This document shows, in pieces, positions 43,084 through 52,074 of a stretch of 64,000 nt of DNA (its first letter is position 1; the number at the start of each line of letters is the position of its first letter). Source of the stretch: Streptacidiphilus rugosus AM-16 (lineage in GTDB: Bacteria > Actinomycetota > Actinomycetes > Streptomycetales > Streptomycetaceae); the NCBI RefSeq assembly GCF_000744655.1, contig NZ_JQMJ01000004.1, forward strand, positions 620,001-684,000. Reading direction: 5' to 3'. A program made the position numbers and the translations under genes. Under the pieces are notes generated by a model. That model worked only from the letters and a program-made list of their open reading frames with translations, searched no databases and was not told where the DNA came from.

Positions 43084-43287
43084 ATGGCAACCGGAACTGT
43101 GAAGTGGTTCAATGCCGAGAAGGGCTTCGGTTTCATTGCCCAGGACGGCGGCGGCCCGGACATCTTCGTCCACTACTCCGCGATCAACAGCAGCGGCTTC
43201 AAAGAGCTGCAGGAGAACCAGCAGGTAAACTTCGACGTCACCCAGGGCCCGAAGGGTCCCCAGGCCGAGAACGTCACACCCGCCTGA
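43084..43287 (+). CDS. Cold-shock protein, CspA family
   Basis: A 67-aa OB-fold protein with intact nucleic-acid-binding motifs KGFGFI and IFVHYSAI; N-terminus [14 protein letters not shown]. It differs from the copy at 1369-1572 in about a third of positions, mostly in the second half ([20 protein letters not shown]), so they are old paralogues rather than a recent duplication. Acts as RNA/DNA chaperone in the cytoplasm. Short conserved hairpin just upstream, as for the other copy. Confidence 0.96.
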   Translation: MATGTVKWFNAEKGFGFIAQDGGGPDIFVHYSAINSSGFKELQENQQVNFDVTQGPKGPQAENVTPA

Positions 43288-43430
43288 CTTCGGCAACGCC
43301 GGAGGCTCAAGAGCTCTCCAAGGCGCCAACGGCCCCGCTCCCCGGCCTCGGGAGCAGCGGGGCCTCACTCGTTGGGCTGACATATCCGTCGCCCTGGCCT
43401 GCCCCGCCCGCAGTTGGGCAATCACCCGCC

Positions 43431-43667
43431 ATGAATGATCAGAGAAGTGACGCCTGCCGACAGTGGGCCGCCCAAACAGCGCGGCAACTCGGCATCGACC
43501 CCGACGGACCACTCGTCCAAGCACTCGTCAATCTCGCGGCCCAGAGCAGCCAGGACTTACCCGAGTTCGAGACGAAGTTCCTTGCCGCAGTCTTCAGCGC
43601 CCTCGACCGGGCACCCGCCGGAACACCCGTCGACGAAGCCCTTCAGCGCGTGTACCTCAAGGTCTAG
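43431..43667 (+). CDS. Small hypothetical protein
   Basis: A 78-aa protein, helical throughout: MNDQRSDACRQWAAQTARQL, then LVQALVNLAAQSSQDLPEFE and FLAAVFSALDRAPAGTPVDE. No signal peptide and no known motif. The ATG 43431 is the only suitable start; the region before it lacks a strong ribosome binding site. It lies between the cold-shock gene and the IS5 element and is not one I recognise. Confidence 0.55.
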   Translation: MNDQRSDACRQWAAQTARQLGIDPDGPLVQALVNLAAQSSQDLPEFETKFLAAVFSALDRAPAGTPVDEALQRVYLKV

Positions 43668-43962
43668 AGGTCGCCGCACGACTTTGCGCTCCCAGCCGGG
43701 GAGGCAGGCACAGGTCGGGACAAACCCGACTAACACTCGGGCCTGCCTTCTGCATGGCCTTCGGGTAGGCGCCTTCGAGGTCGAACCAAGACGTCACAGT
43801 CTTGAGCCCGTGAACTCGCGCACGAGAGTCGATCGCTGACGCAGCAAGTTCTTGATCTGCTCTGACAGGCCCTGTCCGGTCGGGGTTAGGGCCTGTCTGG
43901 AGTTGTGATCAGTCTTGCTCGGTTCGCCCTCGCGAGCTGGGCCGGGCTGGTAGAACGCTCCT

Positions 43963-44382
43963 GTGACGCGACGCGAACTGAGCGACAGCGAGTGGGAGTT
44001 GGTCGAGCCTTTCCTGCCCATCGGCCGGTTCGGCCCGTATCCGCAGCGGCTTCGTGACCAGTTCGAGGGCGTCATCTGGAAGTTCCGCAGCGGTGGCCAG
44101 TGGCGGGAGATGCCGACGGAGTTCGGTGCCTGGCAGACGGTCTACGACCGCTTCGCCCAGTGGCGTGACGCGGGTGTGTTCGCCGCGCTGATGAAGGCGA
44201 TGATCACGGAGGCCGCCCGGCGCGGTCAGGCGGACATGTCGCTGGTCAGCGTGGATTCGACCGTGGCTCGCGCGCATCACGACGCGGCGGGGATGGTGGT
44301 CGACCCCGAGGTGCTGGCGGCGTTGGAAGAGGCCGCAGCGGAGGAAAAGGGGCATCGGAAACCGGGCAAACCGCCCCGGTGA
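43963..44382 (+). CDS. IS5-family transposase, N-terminal frame
   Basis: First of two overlapping frames, 139 aa: MTRRELSDSEWELVEPFLPI, then WKFRSGGQWREMPTEFGAWQ and TVYDRFAQWRDAGVFAAL (DUF4096-type transposase head), and LVSVDSTVARAHHDAAGM, which carries the first catalytic Asp. The frame ends at 44382 and overlaps the second frame by GTGA. In elements of this group a -1 or +1 ribosomal frameshift joins both frames into the active enzyme. Confidence 0.9.
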   Translation: MTRRELSDSEWELVEPFLPIGRFGPYPQRLRDQFEGVIWKFRSGGQWREMPTEFGAWQTVYDRFAQWRDAGVFAALMKAMITEAARRGQADMSLVSVDSTVARAHHDAAGMVVDPEVLAALEEAAAEEKGHRKPGKPPR

Positions 44383-44960
44383 CCACGACATCAGCAGAGC
44401 TGGAGACGAAGCGGGCTGAGCGCCGGAAGTTACGTCGGCGCCGCCGTGCCCGACTCAAGGCAGCGGCGCTCGGGCGTTCTCGTGGCGGACTGACCAGCAA
44501 GGTTCATCTTGCGGCAGACCTTCGCTGTCGCCCGTTGGCCTTCGTGCTGACGCCCGGGCAGGCCGCCGACAGCCCTCGGTTCGTCGCCGTGCTGGAGGAG
44601 ATCAGGGTGTGCGGGCCCGTCGGCCGTCCGCGGACCAGACCCGATGCGGTGGCCGCCGATAAGGCGTACTCGTCGCGGGCCAACCGGGCCTACCTGCGCA
44701 GACGCGGTATCAAGGCAGTGATCCCGGAAAAGGCTGACCAGGCCGCGAACCGCAAGAAGCGCGGAAGCGCCGGCGGGCGACCGGTCTCGCACGACGCCGA
44801 CCAGTACAAGGACCGCAACACGGTGGAGCGCTGCATCAACAAGATCCGGGCTTGGCGAGGCTTGGCAACCCGCTACGACAAGACGCCCGAGAGCTACATG
44901 GCGGGGCTTCAACTGCGCGGATCCATCATCTGGATGCGCAGCCTCCGCCCCGCCACATGA
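44379..44960 (+). CDS. IS5-family transposase, C-terminal frame
   Basis: Second frame, 193 aa: GRSRGGLTSKVHLAADLRCR, then VAADKAYSSRANRAYLRRRG with the second catalytic Asp, and QYKDRNTVERCINKIRAWRG with the Glu of the DDE triad, followed by LATRYDKTPESYMAGLQLRG. All motifs of the IS5/IS427 group are present. It needs the first frame for the N-terminal domain and the first Asp. Confidence 0.9.
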   Translation: MTTTSAELETKRAERRKLRRRRRARLKAAALGRSRGGLTSKVHLAADLRCRPLAFVLTPGQAADSPRFVAVLEEIRVCGPVGRPRTRPDAVAADKAYSSRANRAYLRRRGIKAVIPEKADQAANRKKRGSAGGRPVSHDADQYKDRNTVERCINKIRAWRGLATRYDKTPESYMAGLQLRGSIIWMRSLRPAT

Positions 44961-44982
44961 TCGCGACTCCAAACAGGCCCTA

Positions 44983-45662
44983 GCCGGCCTCGGCAGGGTT
45001 CCTTGAAATTCCCCATCCCACGCTATGCGGCGGGCTGCTCCCCCTCCAGGTCGACTTAGGTTGCCGAGACGGAGCCTCTGGAACCCGGCCTGGCCGCTGA
45101 CCCGGGAAGCGATGTGCCTGGGGAATTCCGGTGGTCGTCGGCGTCGTCGTCCAACCGTCTGCCGGATCGTGAGTCAAAGTGTGTCTGCACCGCAAGCGCG
45201 TGCTGGCACGTCGAAGTCCCGGACCCGCACACCCTGAACGGTTCCGGGACTTCGACGAACACCCAGAAAAGGGACTCTTCATCGATCCCAGACGAGGACG
45301 GTCGGGGCCATGCAGGACGAGGCGAGGAGCCATTCGTCCCAGGGTGCGTTGTCGTCGCGGTCAAGGTGGGGATGCCGGGAGGTGCTGCCGCCGTGCGAGG
45401 TTTCAGGTGGAGCGGTCCGGTGTAGTCCTGCAGGAGGCGGTTGAGGGCGGCTGCGGCACTATCGGCGCCACCGCCGCGCTCCCGTACCCCTCCCGCGCCC
45501 TCGTCGACCTCCTGCAGCACGGACCGCTGCCAGTCGACGCGGCCCCCGGCACCGCGGCGAACCCGACTTCGCCGTCTCCCGGTCCAACCTCGGCGTCCGG
45601 CTGGCGGAGGTGGGGCGGCGAGCCGACTCCGCCGTCCGGGAGTCGGCCCAACTTTTGCCTGC
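44983..45662. other. No supportable gene
   Basis: About 680 bp after the IS5 element. A minus-strand frame around 45170-45290 has ESLFWVFVEVPEPFRVCGSG, which looks somewhat protein-like, but start, end and codon pattern are unclear. I see no RNA gene or repeat here. Confidence 0.4.
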
Positions 45663-46223
45663 TCAGCGCTCGGCGCGGCAGAGCGCGTAGGCGACCACGG
45701 TCCCGCTGGACGATTTGGCGGCCCAGGCTCCGGGATGGGCGAACGACGGAGCACTTGCCTCGATCGCATCGCTGGTCCGGTGGATTCCGCTGTAACCGAA
45801 GCGGGTGGCGTAGCCTCCACCGATCAGTTCGGTGTCCGCCGGGCACTGCGCGTAGGAGATCCCGCCGTCTGTCACGAGATCTCCCACAACCGCGCTGGTG
45901 GGCGCGGACTTCTTGTCGCACAGGGCGTAGGCCCGCACAGACGAGTAGGTCGCCTGTGCCGCCCACGCGCCAGGATGCGAGACCGACGGGGCGCTGATGT
46001 TCGCGGGCGCTTGCGGCCCGCCGGCGACGTAGCCTCCACCGATCAGTTGCGTGCCGACGGGGCACCGGGCCCAGGAGAAACCGCTCTTGGGCGACTGGTC
46101 GCCCTTGACCGTCACCACGCTATTTCCCGCAGCATCCGCGTGACCGCCAACGCCCACCAGGATCAGGGTCGTCACCGCGGCCAAAACACTGCCCCGCGCC
46201 GTGCACACTTGCATTCGCTTCAT
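45663..46223 (-). CDS. Secreted protein with two internal repeats
   Basis: A 186-aa preprotein. The signal peptide (MKRMQVCTARGSVLAAVTTL, cut near HADA) is followed by two homologous units of about 70 residues: CPVGTQLIGGGYVAGGPQAP with PGAWAAQATYSSVRAYALC, and CPADTELIGGGYATRFGYSG with PGAWAAKSSSGTVVAYALC. Each unit has one Cys pair and the motif LIGGGY. The units resemble secreted actinomycete proteins of unknown function. ATG 46223 is five bases after GGAGG; the ATG four codons upstream is less likely. Confidence 0.82.
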   Translation of the reverse strand: MKRMQVCTARGSVLAAVTTLILVGVGGHADAAGNSVVTVKGDQSPKSGFSWARCPVGTQLIGGGYVAGGPQAPANISAPSVSHPGAWAAQATYSSVRAYALCDKKSAPTSAVVGDLVTDGGISYAQCPADTELIGGGYATRFGYSGIHRTSDAIEASAPSFAHPGAWAAKSSSGTVVAYALCRAER

Positions 46224-46510
46224 CAAATCCTCCATTCTCCGCTGCGCGACCGGACATCGCTTCCAACGACGGTTGCGCTGGCTGGTGACCCTCCGGGAGG
46301 CGTGCCCACCGAAACTCCCCAATCGTGCTCAACTATGTTCCCCACCTGCCCGTTTCAGAGCCCCCGCTCCCAGCCGGCTGGAGTGGCGACGCCCCGTCCA
46401 AGTCCGTCCCACGAAGCATCGCTCCGCTCGGTGCAACCGCTGACCAATTTCGCCGATTTTCCTGCGTGCGAATGCTGAATCGCTGGTCGAAACGCCTAGA
46501 GTCGGCATTC

Positions 46511-47194
46511 ATGAAATGTAAGGCGCGGCTGATGGCCGCCGTATTGACCGTGATGACCGCTCTTGATCTGGCTGTGCTCCCCTCGCACGCCACCACACGT
46601 GTCGCTGCTGCAGCCGAAGCGATGCCGTGGTTCCATCAACAGCTGCGCAGTGACTGCGAGGCCGCAGCATTGCGCATGGTTCTGGCTGCCCGGGGCGTCA
46701 CAGCGGAGGATCTTGGGATTCTCTCCCGGATCGGTGTTGACCGGGTACACCCGGAATTCGGGCATTCCGGTCTGCGGTCGGGGGACCCATTTCGGGCTTT
46801 CGTGGGCGACCCGAACGGCTCGGAGCACAAGGGGACCGGCTACGGCGTCTACGCTCCGCCAGTCGCCCGGGCTGCCCGCTCTTACGGCCTGACCGTGCTG
46901 GCGGAAGGGGGTGGCCTGACCCCCGCCCAGCTCCGAGTGCTGATCGCAGCCGGACATCTCGCCGTAATCTGGACCGACTTCCGATGGCAGTATCACAAGG
47001 TCCACTGGTACCGGGCGTGGGACGGCAACTCGGTTCCCTACGCCGGCCCCGTCGAGCACGCCGTTACGGTGACGGGCTTCAGCGGCGACACGGTATGGGT
47101 CAATGACCCCTACCGCGGGCGGTATCGCATTGGATTGGGAGCCTTCACCCACGGCTACGCCACATTCGGGGACATGGCCGTCGTGGTCCGCTGA
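46511..47194 (+). CDS. Secreted C39-family cysteine peptidase
   Basis: A 227-aa preprotein. Signal peptide MKCKARLMAAVLTVMTALDL (to about residue 30), then a papain-like C39 domain: QQLRSDCEAAALRMVLAARG carries the catalytic Cys, GPVEHAVTVTGFSG the His, and VWVNDPYRGRYRIG the Asp. The GTGYGVYAPPVARAARSYGL and HLAVIWTDFRW segments fit the family. C39 domains cut after double-Gly leaders in bacteriocin export, but free secreted forms probably cut other peptides. ATG 46511 chosen for the signal peptide; no precursor or transporter gene is nearby. Confidence 0.88.
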   Translation: MKCKARLMAAVLTVMTALDLAVLPSHATTRVAAAAEAMPWFHQQLRSDCEAAALRMVLAARGVTAEDLGILSRIGVDRVHPEFGHSGLRSGDPFRAFVGDPNGSEHKGTGYGVYAPPVARAARSYGLTVLAEGGGLTPAQLRVLIAAGHLAVIWTDFRWQYHKVHWYRAWDGNSVPYAGPVEHAVTVTGFSGDTVWVNDPYRGRYRIGLGAFTHGYATFGDMAVVVR

Positions 47195-47296
47195 CGCGGG
47201 GACGGAGCCCGGGACCTCGCCACGCTGTAATCCACTGCTGCCGACCCGATCAGCACGGCTACTGGGCTTCTGATCGACCAGTACACCAACGGTGTC

Positions 47297-48067
47297 CGTC
47301 AAAGCGGAGCAACTCCAGGCCGGACCAGACCAGGACCCTGGCTCGGATCAAGACGCTGATCGGGCGGCGGTTCCACGAATCGTTCTCAATCTCGGGCATC
47401 TCGCAGATGCTGCGGCGCCACGGGTGCAGTCACCAGGTCCCGGCCCGGCGCGCGGTCGAGCGGGACGATGCGGCCGTGGCCGGATGGGTGAAAGAGTCCT
47501 GGCCGTCCGTGGAAGCACCGCGGCGGCGCTCGACGCCTACCTCGTCTTCGAGGACGAGGCCGGTCCCGCCGCGGCGTCACGCCGGTCGTCCGCGTCTGCG
47601 GGCGTTCCCAGCGCCGGATTTCCATTGCTGCCCTGGCCTGCTACAAGTCGGGTGAGCGCTCGCGGCTGATTTACCGGCCGATGGTCCACCTGGACCACAA
47701 AACCGGCGGGCGGCGCAGCTTCGCCTGGACGGACTACCGCGACCTGCTGGTCGCCGCCCACCATCAACTCGGCAAGCCGATCGTCCTGGTCTGGGACAAC
47801 CTCAACGTCCACAGGGACCGCCGCTTACGCGAGTTCATCGACGCCCAGGACTGGATCACCGTCCACTACCTTCCGGCCTACGCACCGCAGCTCAACCCGG
47901 CCGAAGGGATCTGGTCCCTGCTCCGGTGCCGCTGCCAGGCCAACACGGCCTTCACCGATCCGGCTCACCTGATGCGTGCCCTGCGGCGTGGATTGGGCCG
48001 AGTCCAGTACCGGCCGGACCTCATCGACGGCTGCCTCGCCGGCACCGGGCTGGCCCTGGTCGGCTAA
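47297..48067 (+). pseudogene. IS630-family transposase, decayed
   Basis: The N-terminal part reads TLARIKTLIGRRFHESFSIS and RRHGCSHQVPARRAVERDDA, then WVKESWPSVEAP; the frame changes near 47520 to ALDAYLVFEDEAG, where the first catalytic Asp lies. About 15-20 codons are then missing. The C-terminal part from 47681 is intact: PIVLVWDNLNVHRDRRLREF and LPAYAPQLNPAEGIWSLLR with the second Asp and the Glu, ending QYRPDLIDGCLAGTG. At least two frame changes make it inactive. It is a longer relative of the relic at 110-430. Confidence 0.82.
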
Positions 48068-48238
48068 TCCGACGACGGGGCCCCGCTGGTGACCTCGGGC
48101 TTGATTCTACAGCGCCCGGATCACCGCGCTCGGCGTCATCGGCACGGACCTGCTGCTGGCCCGTGGGCGTCAGTGCCGGGTGATCTCGCGCGAACGTGAT
48201 GAAGCTTCAGCGACGGTGATGAGTGCTGCCGGTCGGGT

Positions 48239-48667
48239 TCAGCGCATGCGCTCGAAGGTGTGGAACCGGTCGGGGGTGTACCAGGCGCTTCCGTCGTCTC
48301 CGGTGACGATCCGCTCCGCATCGCGGGGCTGTCCGGGCTGTTTGCGGTTGACGTCCCACTTCAGGTAGTGGATCGGGTGGCCTTCGCTGTCGGTGTGGGG
48401 CAGCAGCCCGTCCTTGTTCGGCCAGGTGGTGCCGCCCTTGGTGCCGGAGTCGTCGTTCGGCGGCCACTGGCCCGCGTCGATAACCTTCAACGTCTGCCAC
48501 GCCCGGTCCGGGACTGCGGCGCGCACGGAGCCGGCCACGTTAGAGCCGGACCGCGCCTGTGTGGCAGCCCCGTTCGCGGTCGCGTCAGCGTGGGCTGGGC
48601 CGGTGCAGGCGAGGGCTGCCCCGGCCAGGGCGACGGCGGCCAGGAGCCGCTTTGCAGTGGTGGTCAT
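48239..48667 (-). CDS. Secreted barnase/RNase N1-type protein with altered active site
   Basis: A 142-aa preprotein with signal peptide MTTTAKRLLAAVALAGAALA (cut near AHADA). The mature part follows the microbial-RNase fold: WQTLKVIDAGQWPPNDDSGT, KGGTTWPNKDGLLPH, HYLKWDVNRKQPGQPRDAER, IVTGDDGSAWYTPDRFHTFE. In active relatives the strand reads KEWDVN with the catalytic Glu, and the end reads DHYxTF with the catalytic His. Here these positions read LKWDVN and DRFHTF, so Glu is Lys and His is Arg. The Arg of AERIVTG is kept. No barstar-type immunity gene is seen beside it. Confidence 0.85.
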   Translation of the reverse strand: MTTTAKRLLAAVALAGAALACTGPAHADATANGAATQARSGSNVAGSVRAAVPDRAWQTLKVIDAGQWPPNDDSGTKGGTTWPNKDGLLPHTDSEGHPIHYLKWDVNRKQPGQPRDAERIVTGDDGSAWYTPDRFHTFERMR

Positions 48668-48849
48668 GCACAGCCAACGATCTTTAACCGCTGGGGTCAC
48701 GCAGCGCCACGTCGGCATCCGGGCAGGCTGTAGCCCGGTTTGGGCATGCACCGTCCGGGGGCGCGTGACTTTAGCCGCGCGTCGCCGGGTGTCATGGCAG
48801 GCGGGCATGCTGGTGGGTGCGGGGTAGCGACCATTCGACGGAGTGAGAC

Positions 48850-49107
48850 GTGGCAGCGGAGGCGGACAGGGAACGGCTGGAGGGGGAGTTCCTCGACCTG
48901 GCTGCGCGTTTGGAGGGGTTGCATCATCTCAAGGCGAAGCACGTGGTGGACCCGGTGCGGTTGAAGCGCTGGCAGAGGCAGCATGGCGAGGAGGTGGCCG
49001 GGATCCTTGCAAGCCGGTCGGTGCTGGCGAAGAAGCCTGCGATGGTGTCCACCGGTGACCTGAAGCGCTGGATCAAGGCGGCCCGGAAGGCACTGACGGC
49101 GGTCTGA
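48850..49107 (+). CDS. Small hypothetical protein
   Basis: An 85-aa basic, helical protein: LEGEFLDLAARLEGLHHLKA, then HVVDPVRLKRWQRQHGEEVA and STGDLKRWIKAARKALTAV. The GTG at 48850 is the likely start. The two Trp-containing helices with many basic residues might bind nucleic acid, but this is a guess. Not recognised; flanked by stretches without genes. Confidence 0.6.
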   Translation: MAAEADRERLEGEFLDLAARLEGLHHLKAKHVVDPVRLKRWQRQHGEEVAGILASRSVLAKKPAMVSTGDLKRWIKAARKALTAV

Positions 49108-49415
49108 CGCAGGGACATCCGCGATGGTTCCGCGGTGTTCTGGCTGGTGCGCGACAACCGCACCTGCGGCCGTGCCCTTGGGGCGTGCGGGGGTGATGAA
49201 GCGCTCACTGATGGTGATCCACCGTGGCCCCGACTGACCACCGGCTGGGGTCAGCGGGCAAACCGGCGTGGCGAGCTGCCGAACAAGTGGCGAGAGGCCA
49301 GGCTGGGACCCATGCACGTGGGGGAGTCTTCCTCCGCATGCCCTCGGTGGCGTCGGGTCTTGGCCTCGGTGGCGGCGGTGGCTCGCCCGACTGAATCCGA
49401 GATTGGGGTGGCATC
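49108..49415. other. No supportable gene
   Basis: About 300 bp; nothing recognisable apart from the upstream region of the hydrolase gene. Confidence 0.4.
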
Positions 49416-50222
49416 ATGACCGCGGACTTGACGACCACGAGCATCACCACGAAGGACGGCACCTCCCTGGTCGTGGACGCCGTTGGTGACGGCGTGCCCG
49501 TGGTTCTGATCGGTGGCGCGTTCAACGACCGGAGCACCGTCGCCCAGCTGGGAGCGGAGCTCGCGGGGCGCTTCACTGTCGTGACGTACGACCGGCGTGG
49601 GCGCGGTGCCAGTGACGATAGGGCGAGCGAGTACCTGGTCGCCAACGAGGTCGACGACCTGGCCGCCGTCCTAGGCCACGTCGGCGGGCGGGCTTCGGTG
49701 TTCGGCCATTCGTCCGGCGCCGCCCTCGCGCTCGAAGGCGCGATGCACGGTCTGCCCATGGACCGGATCGCCGTGTACGAGCCGTCCTTCCGGGCGGACG
49801 AGAGTCTGCCGCACGCCGACGAGGCGGTCTACGAGCGGCTCAAGGCCCTGGTCGCGGCCGGTGACCGGGACGGCGCGGCGGTCATGTTCCTCGGTGAGGT
49901 GATCGGCGTCCCCGCCGACGCCGTCGCCGAGATGAAGGCCGGGCCCGCCTGGGCCTTTCTGGCCGACAAAGCGCCGAGTCTCCCCTACGACGTCCTGGTC
50001 AGCGCCCCCTGGCAGCTGCTGCCGTCCGACCGCCTCGCAGCGCTCACCCTCCCCCTGCTCGCCATCTACGGGGACCAGACCTCACCGGGCCTCGCCGCAG
50101 CCACCAAGACCGTCGCCAAGGCCGTCCCCGGAGCCGTCCTTACCCTCATGCCCGGCGAGGACCACACCATCCTGCAGAGCCCGGCAGCGCTGGCCGACAT
50201 CCTGGCCGCGTTCTTCGCCTGA
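49416..50222 (+). CDS. Alpha/beta hydrolase
   Basis: A 268-aa hydrolase of the RsbQ/haloperoxidase-like group. The catalytic Ser is in ASVFGHSSGAALALEGAM (GHSSG), the Asp in AIYGDQTSPGLA and the His in MPGEDHTILQSP, giving a complete triad. The oxyanion region VVLIGGAFNDRSTVAQLGAE and the VVTYDRRGRGASDD strand are typical. Cytoplasmic; the substrate is unknown. The ATG 49416 has a weak GGGGTGG box. The neighbours (STAS and ATPase) start 300 bp later and are not clearly in the same transcript. Confidence 0.93.
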   Translation: MTADLTTTSITTKDGTSLVVDAVGDGVPVVLIGGAFNDRSTVAQLGAELAGRFTVVTYDRRGRGASDDRASEYLVANEVDDLAAVLGHVGGRASVFGHSSGAALALEGAMHGLPMDRIAVYEPSFRADESLPHADEAVYERLKALVAAGDRDGAAVMFLGEVIGVPADAVAEMKAGPAWAFLADKAPSLPYDVLVSAPWQLLPSDRLAALTLPLLAIYGDQTSPGLAAATKTVAKAVPGAVLTLMPGEDHTILQSPAALADILAAFFA

Positions 50223-50523
50223 GACCGTCGGGGCATTGGCGAACCAGTGGTTCCCCCAGCGCCAAGTTCACCGGCCTGTCTGGATCGCCCCCAAGGGCCC
50301 GCGCAAGAGCCGCTGTCGACTCCAGAGACCGCACACATGTGGGACCGGTAGTGGCAAATCCCCGCAGCCAAGGGGCTCCGGCTCCTTGGCAGGCCGCTGG
50401 CCGTCACGGTCGTCGGTGGTGGGCGCAGGGTCGCGGTTGCGGGCCGTCGCCTGTGTCTGGGTCTGTGGCGCGCGCGGTCATAGCCTGGACGTGGCCGTCA
50501 CGTCGTGGATTTCGGAGTGGCCG

Positions 50524-50910
50524 ATGGGTGGAGTCGATCCTCTGGCGGGTTCCGGGCTGCCGTCCTCGTTGAAGGTGGAGTGCCGGCCGGTACCGGGCGC
50601 GGTGGTGTGCTCGCTGGTCGGGGATCTGGACTCGGACACCTGCTCGACCGCTGGCGTGGCGTTGTGGCGGGCGGTCGGGTCGCGGCCGGGGGTGGTCTGT
50701 GTGGACATGCGGGACGTACGGTTCTGCGGGTCGGCCGGGTTGAACATGCTGCTGGGGGTGCGGGCGCTGGCCGAGCAGGAACGCGTGCCGCTGGCCGTGA
50801 TCGCGCCCAGCCGGCGGGTCGAGCGGCTGCTGGAGCTGACCGCCGCGGAGCAGCTGTTCCACATCTACCCGCACTACGAGCTCGCGGTCGACGACCTCGG
50901 CCGCCAGTGA
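50524..50910 (+). CDS. STAS-domain anti-anti-sigma factor
   Basis: A 128-aa STAS protein: KVECRPVPGAVVCSLVGDLD, then VVCVDMRDVRFCGSAGLNML, where the phosphorylatable Ser of the DxSxGL-type motif is in FCGSAGLNML, and a tail HIYPHYELAVDDL. Proteins of this type are phosphorylated by switch ATPases and dephosphorylated by SpoIIE-type phosphatases. The next gene codes for such an ATPase and a phosphatase is at 9539. ATG 50524 was chosen because upstream codons look non-coding. Confidence 0.9.
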   Translation: MGGVDPLAGSGLPSSLKVECRPVPGAVVCSLVGDLDSDTCSTAGVALWRAVGSRPGVVCVDMRDVRFCGSAGLNMLLGVRALAEQERVPLAVIAPSRRVERLLELTAAEQLFHIYPHYELAVDDLGRQ

Positions 50911-50989
50911 TCGCAACGCCAAGGTGTGGAGCCGGGTTGAGCGGGCAGGCGCGCAGCGACCCTCCGGAACGATCGCCCTGGACCCTCCC

Positions 50990-51460
50990 ATGAGCGCCCC
51001 GGCCCCTTACCCGCCGTCCTTCTTCCACCGCCGGATCCGCTTCCTCACCGACGGTGACCGTGCGCTGGCCGTGACGCGGGGCATGGAGTACGTGCGGCAG
51101 ACGCTGGCCGAATGGCACCTGGGCTCACCCGAGATCGGCGGCGACGAAGAACGCGCCGAAGATGCGCTGCTGTGTGCCACCGAACTGCTGGACAACGCCG
51201 AACAGCACGCCGGGGGCGCACGCGAGCTGCGCCTGGACCTCGACCCCACCGACCAGCGCCTGCGGATCACCGTGGCCGACGCCGCCCCGGGCCGCCTGCC
51301 ACGGCCCGCCCTGCCCCACCGGCCAGACCAGGCAGGGGGTCATGGCCTGCACATCCTGTCCCGGCTATCTGTGTGGGGCAGCACCCGGTACGGCGACGGT
51401 AAGACGGTCTGGGCCGACGTCTCGGTCCGCACCCCACGCTACGGCCACCTGTACCGATGA
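50990..51460 (+). CDS. Anti-sigma-type switch ATPase
   Basis: A 156-aa HATPase_c_2 protein. The N-box is in EDALLCATELLDNAEQHAGG (with the Mg-binding Asn) and the G1/G2 boxes in LRITVADAAPGRLPRP and DQAGGHGLHILSRLSVWGST. Its length and fold match RsbW/SpoIIAB-like kinases of streptomycetes, which bind either a sigma factor or a STAS partner. It lies 79 bp downstream of a STAS gene, so the two probably form one switch. No sigma factor gene is in the window. Confidence 0.9.
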   Translation: MSAPAPYPPSFFHRRIRFLTDGDRALAVTRGMEYVRQTLAEWHLGSPEIGGDEERAEDALLCATELLDNAEQHAGGARELRLDLDPTDQRLRITVADAAPGRLPRPALPHRPDQAGGHGLHILSRLSVWGSTRYGDGKTVWADVSVRTPRYGHLYR

Positions 51461-51615
51461 GACCCACATCGCTGGTGCGCTTGCCCGGTGCGGTCGGGCC
51501 GCCAAGCGAAGCCGCCGTGACCGCCGGCGGGCGAATGCCGCCCTGCCTCCCGTGCTGAAAAACGGCCTGATCAGGGCCGGATGGCCCTGGACACGCGACA
51601 GCCCCGGGTCTGATC

Positions 51616-52074
51616 ATGACGCGCATGGAAGACCGCGGCCGACACGGCCAGCCGCGTGCGATGCGGCCCCTCGATCCTGCCGAGGCGATGGGCCTGCTGG
51701 GCAGCGTCGGTCTGGGCCGGGTGGTGTTCACCCGCGATGCGCTTCCCGCGATCCGCCCCGTCAACCATCTCGTAGAGGAGGGCGACGTCATCATCCGCAC
51801 CCACGAGAGCGCTGCTCTGGCCACCGCCACCCAGCAGGCCTTGGACGGCGTCGTGGTCGCCTACGAGGCTGACCAGATCGACCCGGACACCCACACCGGC
51901 TGGAGCGTGATCGTGACCGGCTACGCCCACCTGGTCACCGACCCGGCCGAGAACGAGCGCTACCGCACACTGCTGCGCCCCTGGGTGGATCGGACGATGG
52001 ACTGTACCGTCCGCATCCACCCGGAATTGATCACCGGCTTCCGTCTCCCCGGCACCGAGCCCTCTCCCGCCTGA
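51616..52074 (+). CDS. Pyridoxamine-5'-phosphate-oxidase-fold protein
   Basis: A 152-aa flavin-reductase-type split barrel: LDPAEAMGLLGSVGLGRVVF, then AIRPVNHLVEEGDVIIRTHE and GWSVIVTGYAHLVTDPAENE. This is the pattern of the pyridoxamine-oxidase-like family of actinomycetes, which use FMN or F420 to reduce various substrates. Start ATG 51616; an ATG four codons later is possible. The gene is followed by a small ABM-like gene 169 bp away. Confidence 0.88.
   Translation: MTRMEDRGRHGQPRAMRPLDPAEAMGLLGSVGLGRVVFTRDALPAIRPVNHLVEEGDVIIRTHESAALATATQQALDGVVVAYEADQIDPDTHTGWSVIVTGYAHLVTDPAENERYRTLLRPWVDRTMDCTVRIHPELITGFRLPGTEPSPA

Larger units (their letters stand above)
43889..44980 (+). mobile_element. 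IS5-family insertion sequence
   Basis: A complete 1,092-bp element: terminal repeats GGGCCTGTCTGGAGTTGTG... and the complement GGGCCTGTTTGGAGTCGCG... (20 of 23 match), flanked by a TA duplication (43887-43888 and 44981-44982). Two overlapping frames encode the transposase. Both ends and frames look intact, so the element may be active. Confidence 0.92.

Noticed and set aside
43794-43886. A MarR-like C-terminal tail (LTPTGQGLSEQIKNLLRQRS) cut by the IS5 element
   Set aside because: The reading across the IS into the right flank does not continue as a MarR protein, so the match cannot be supported.
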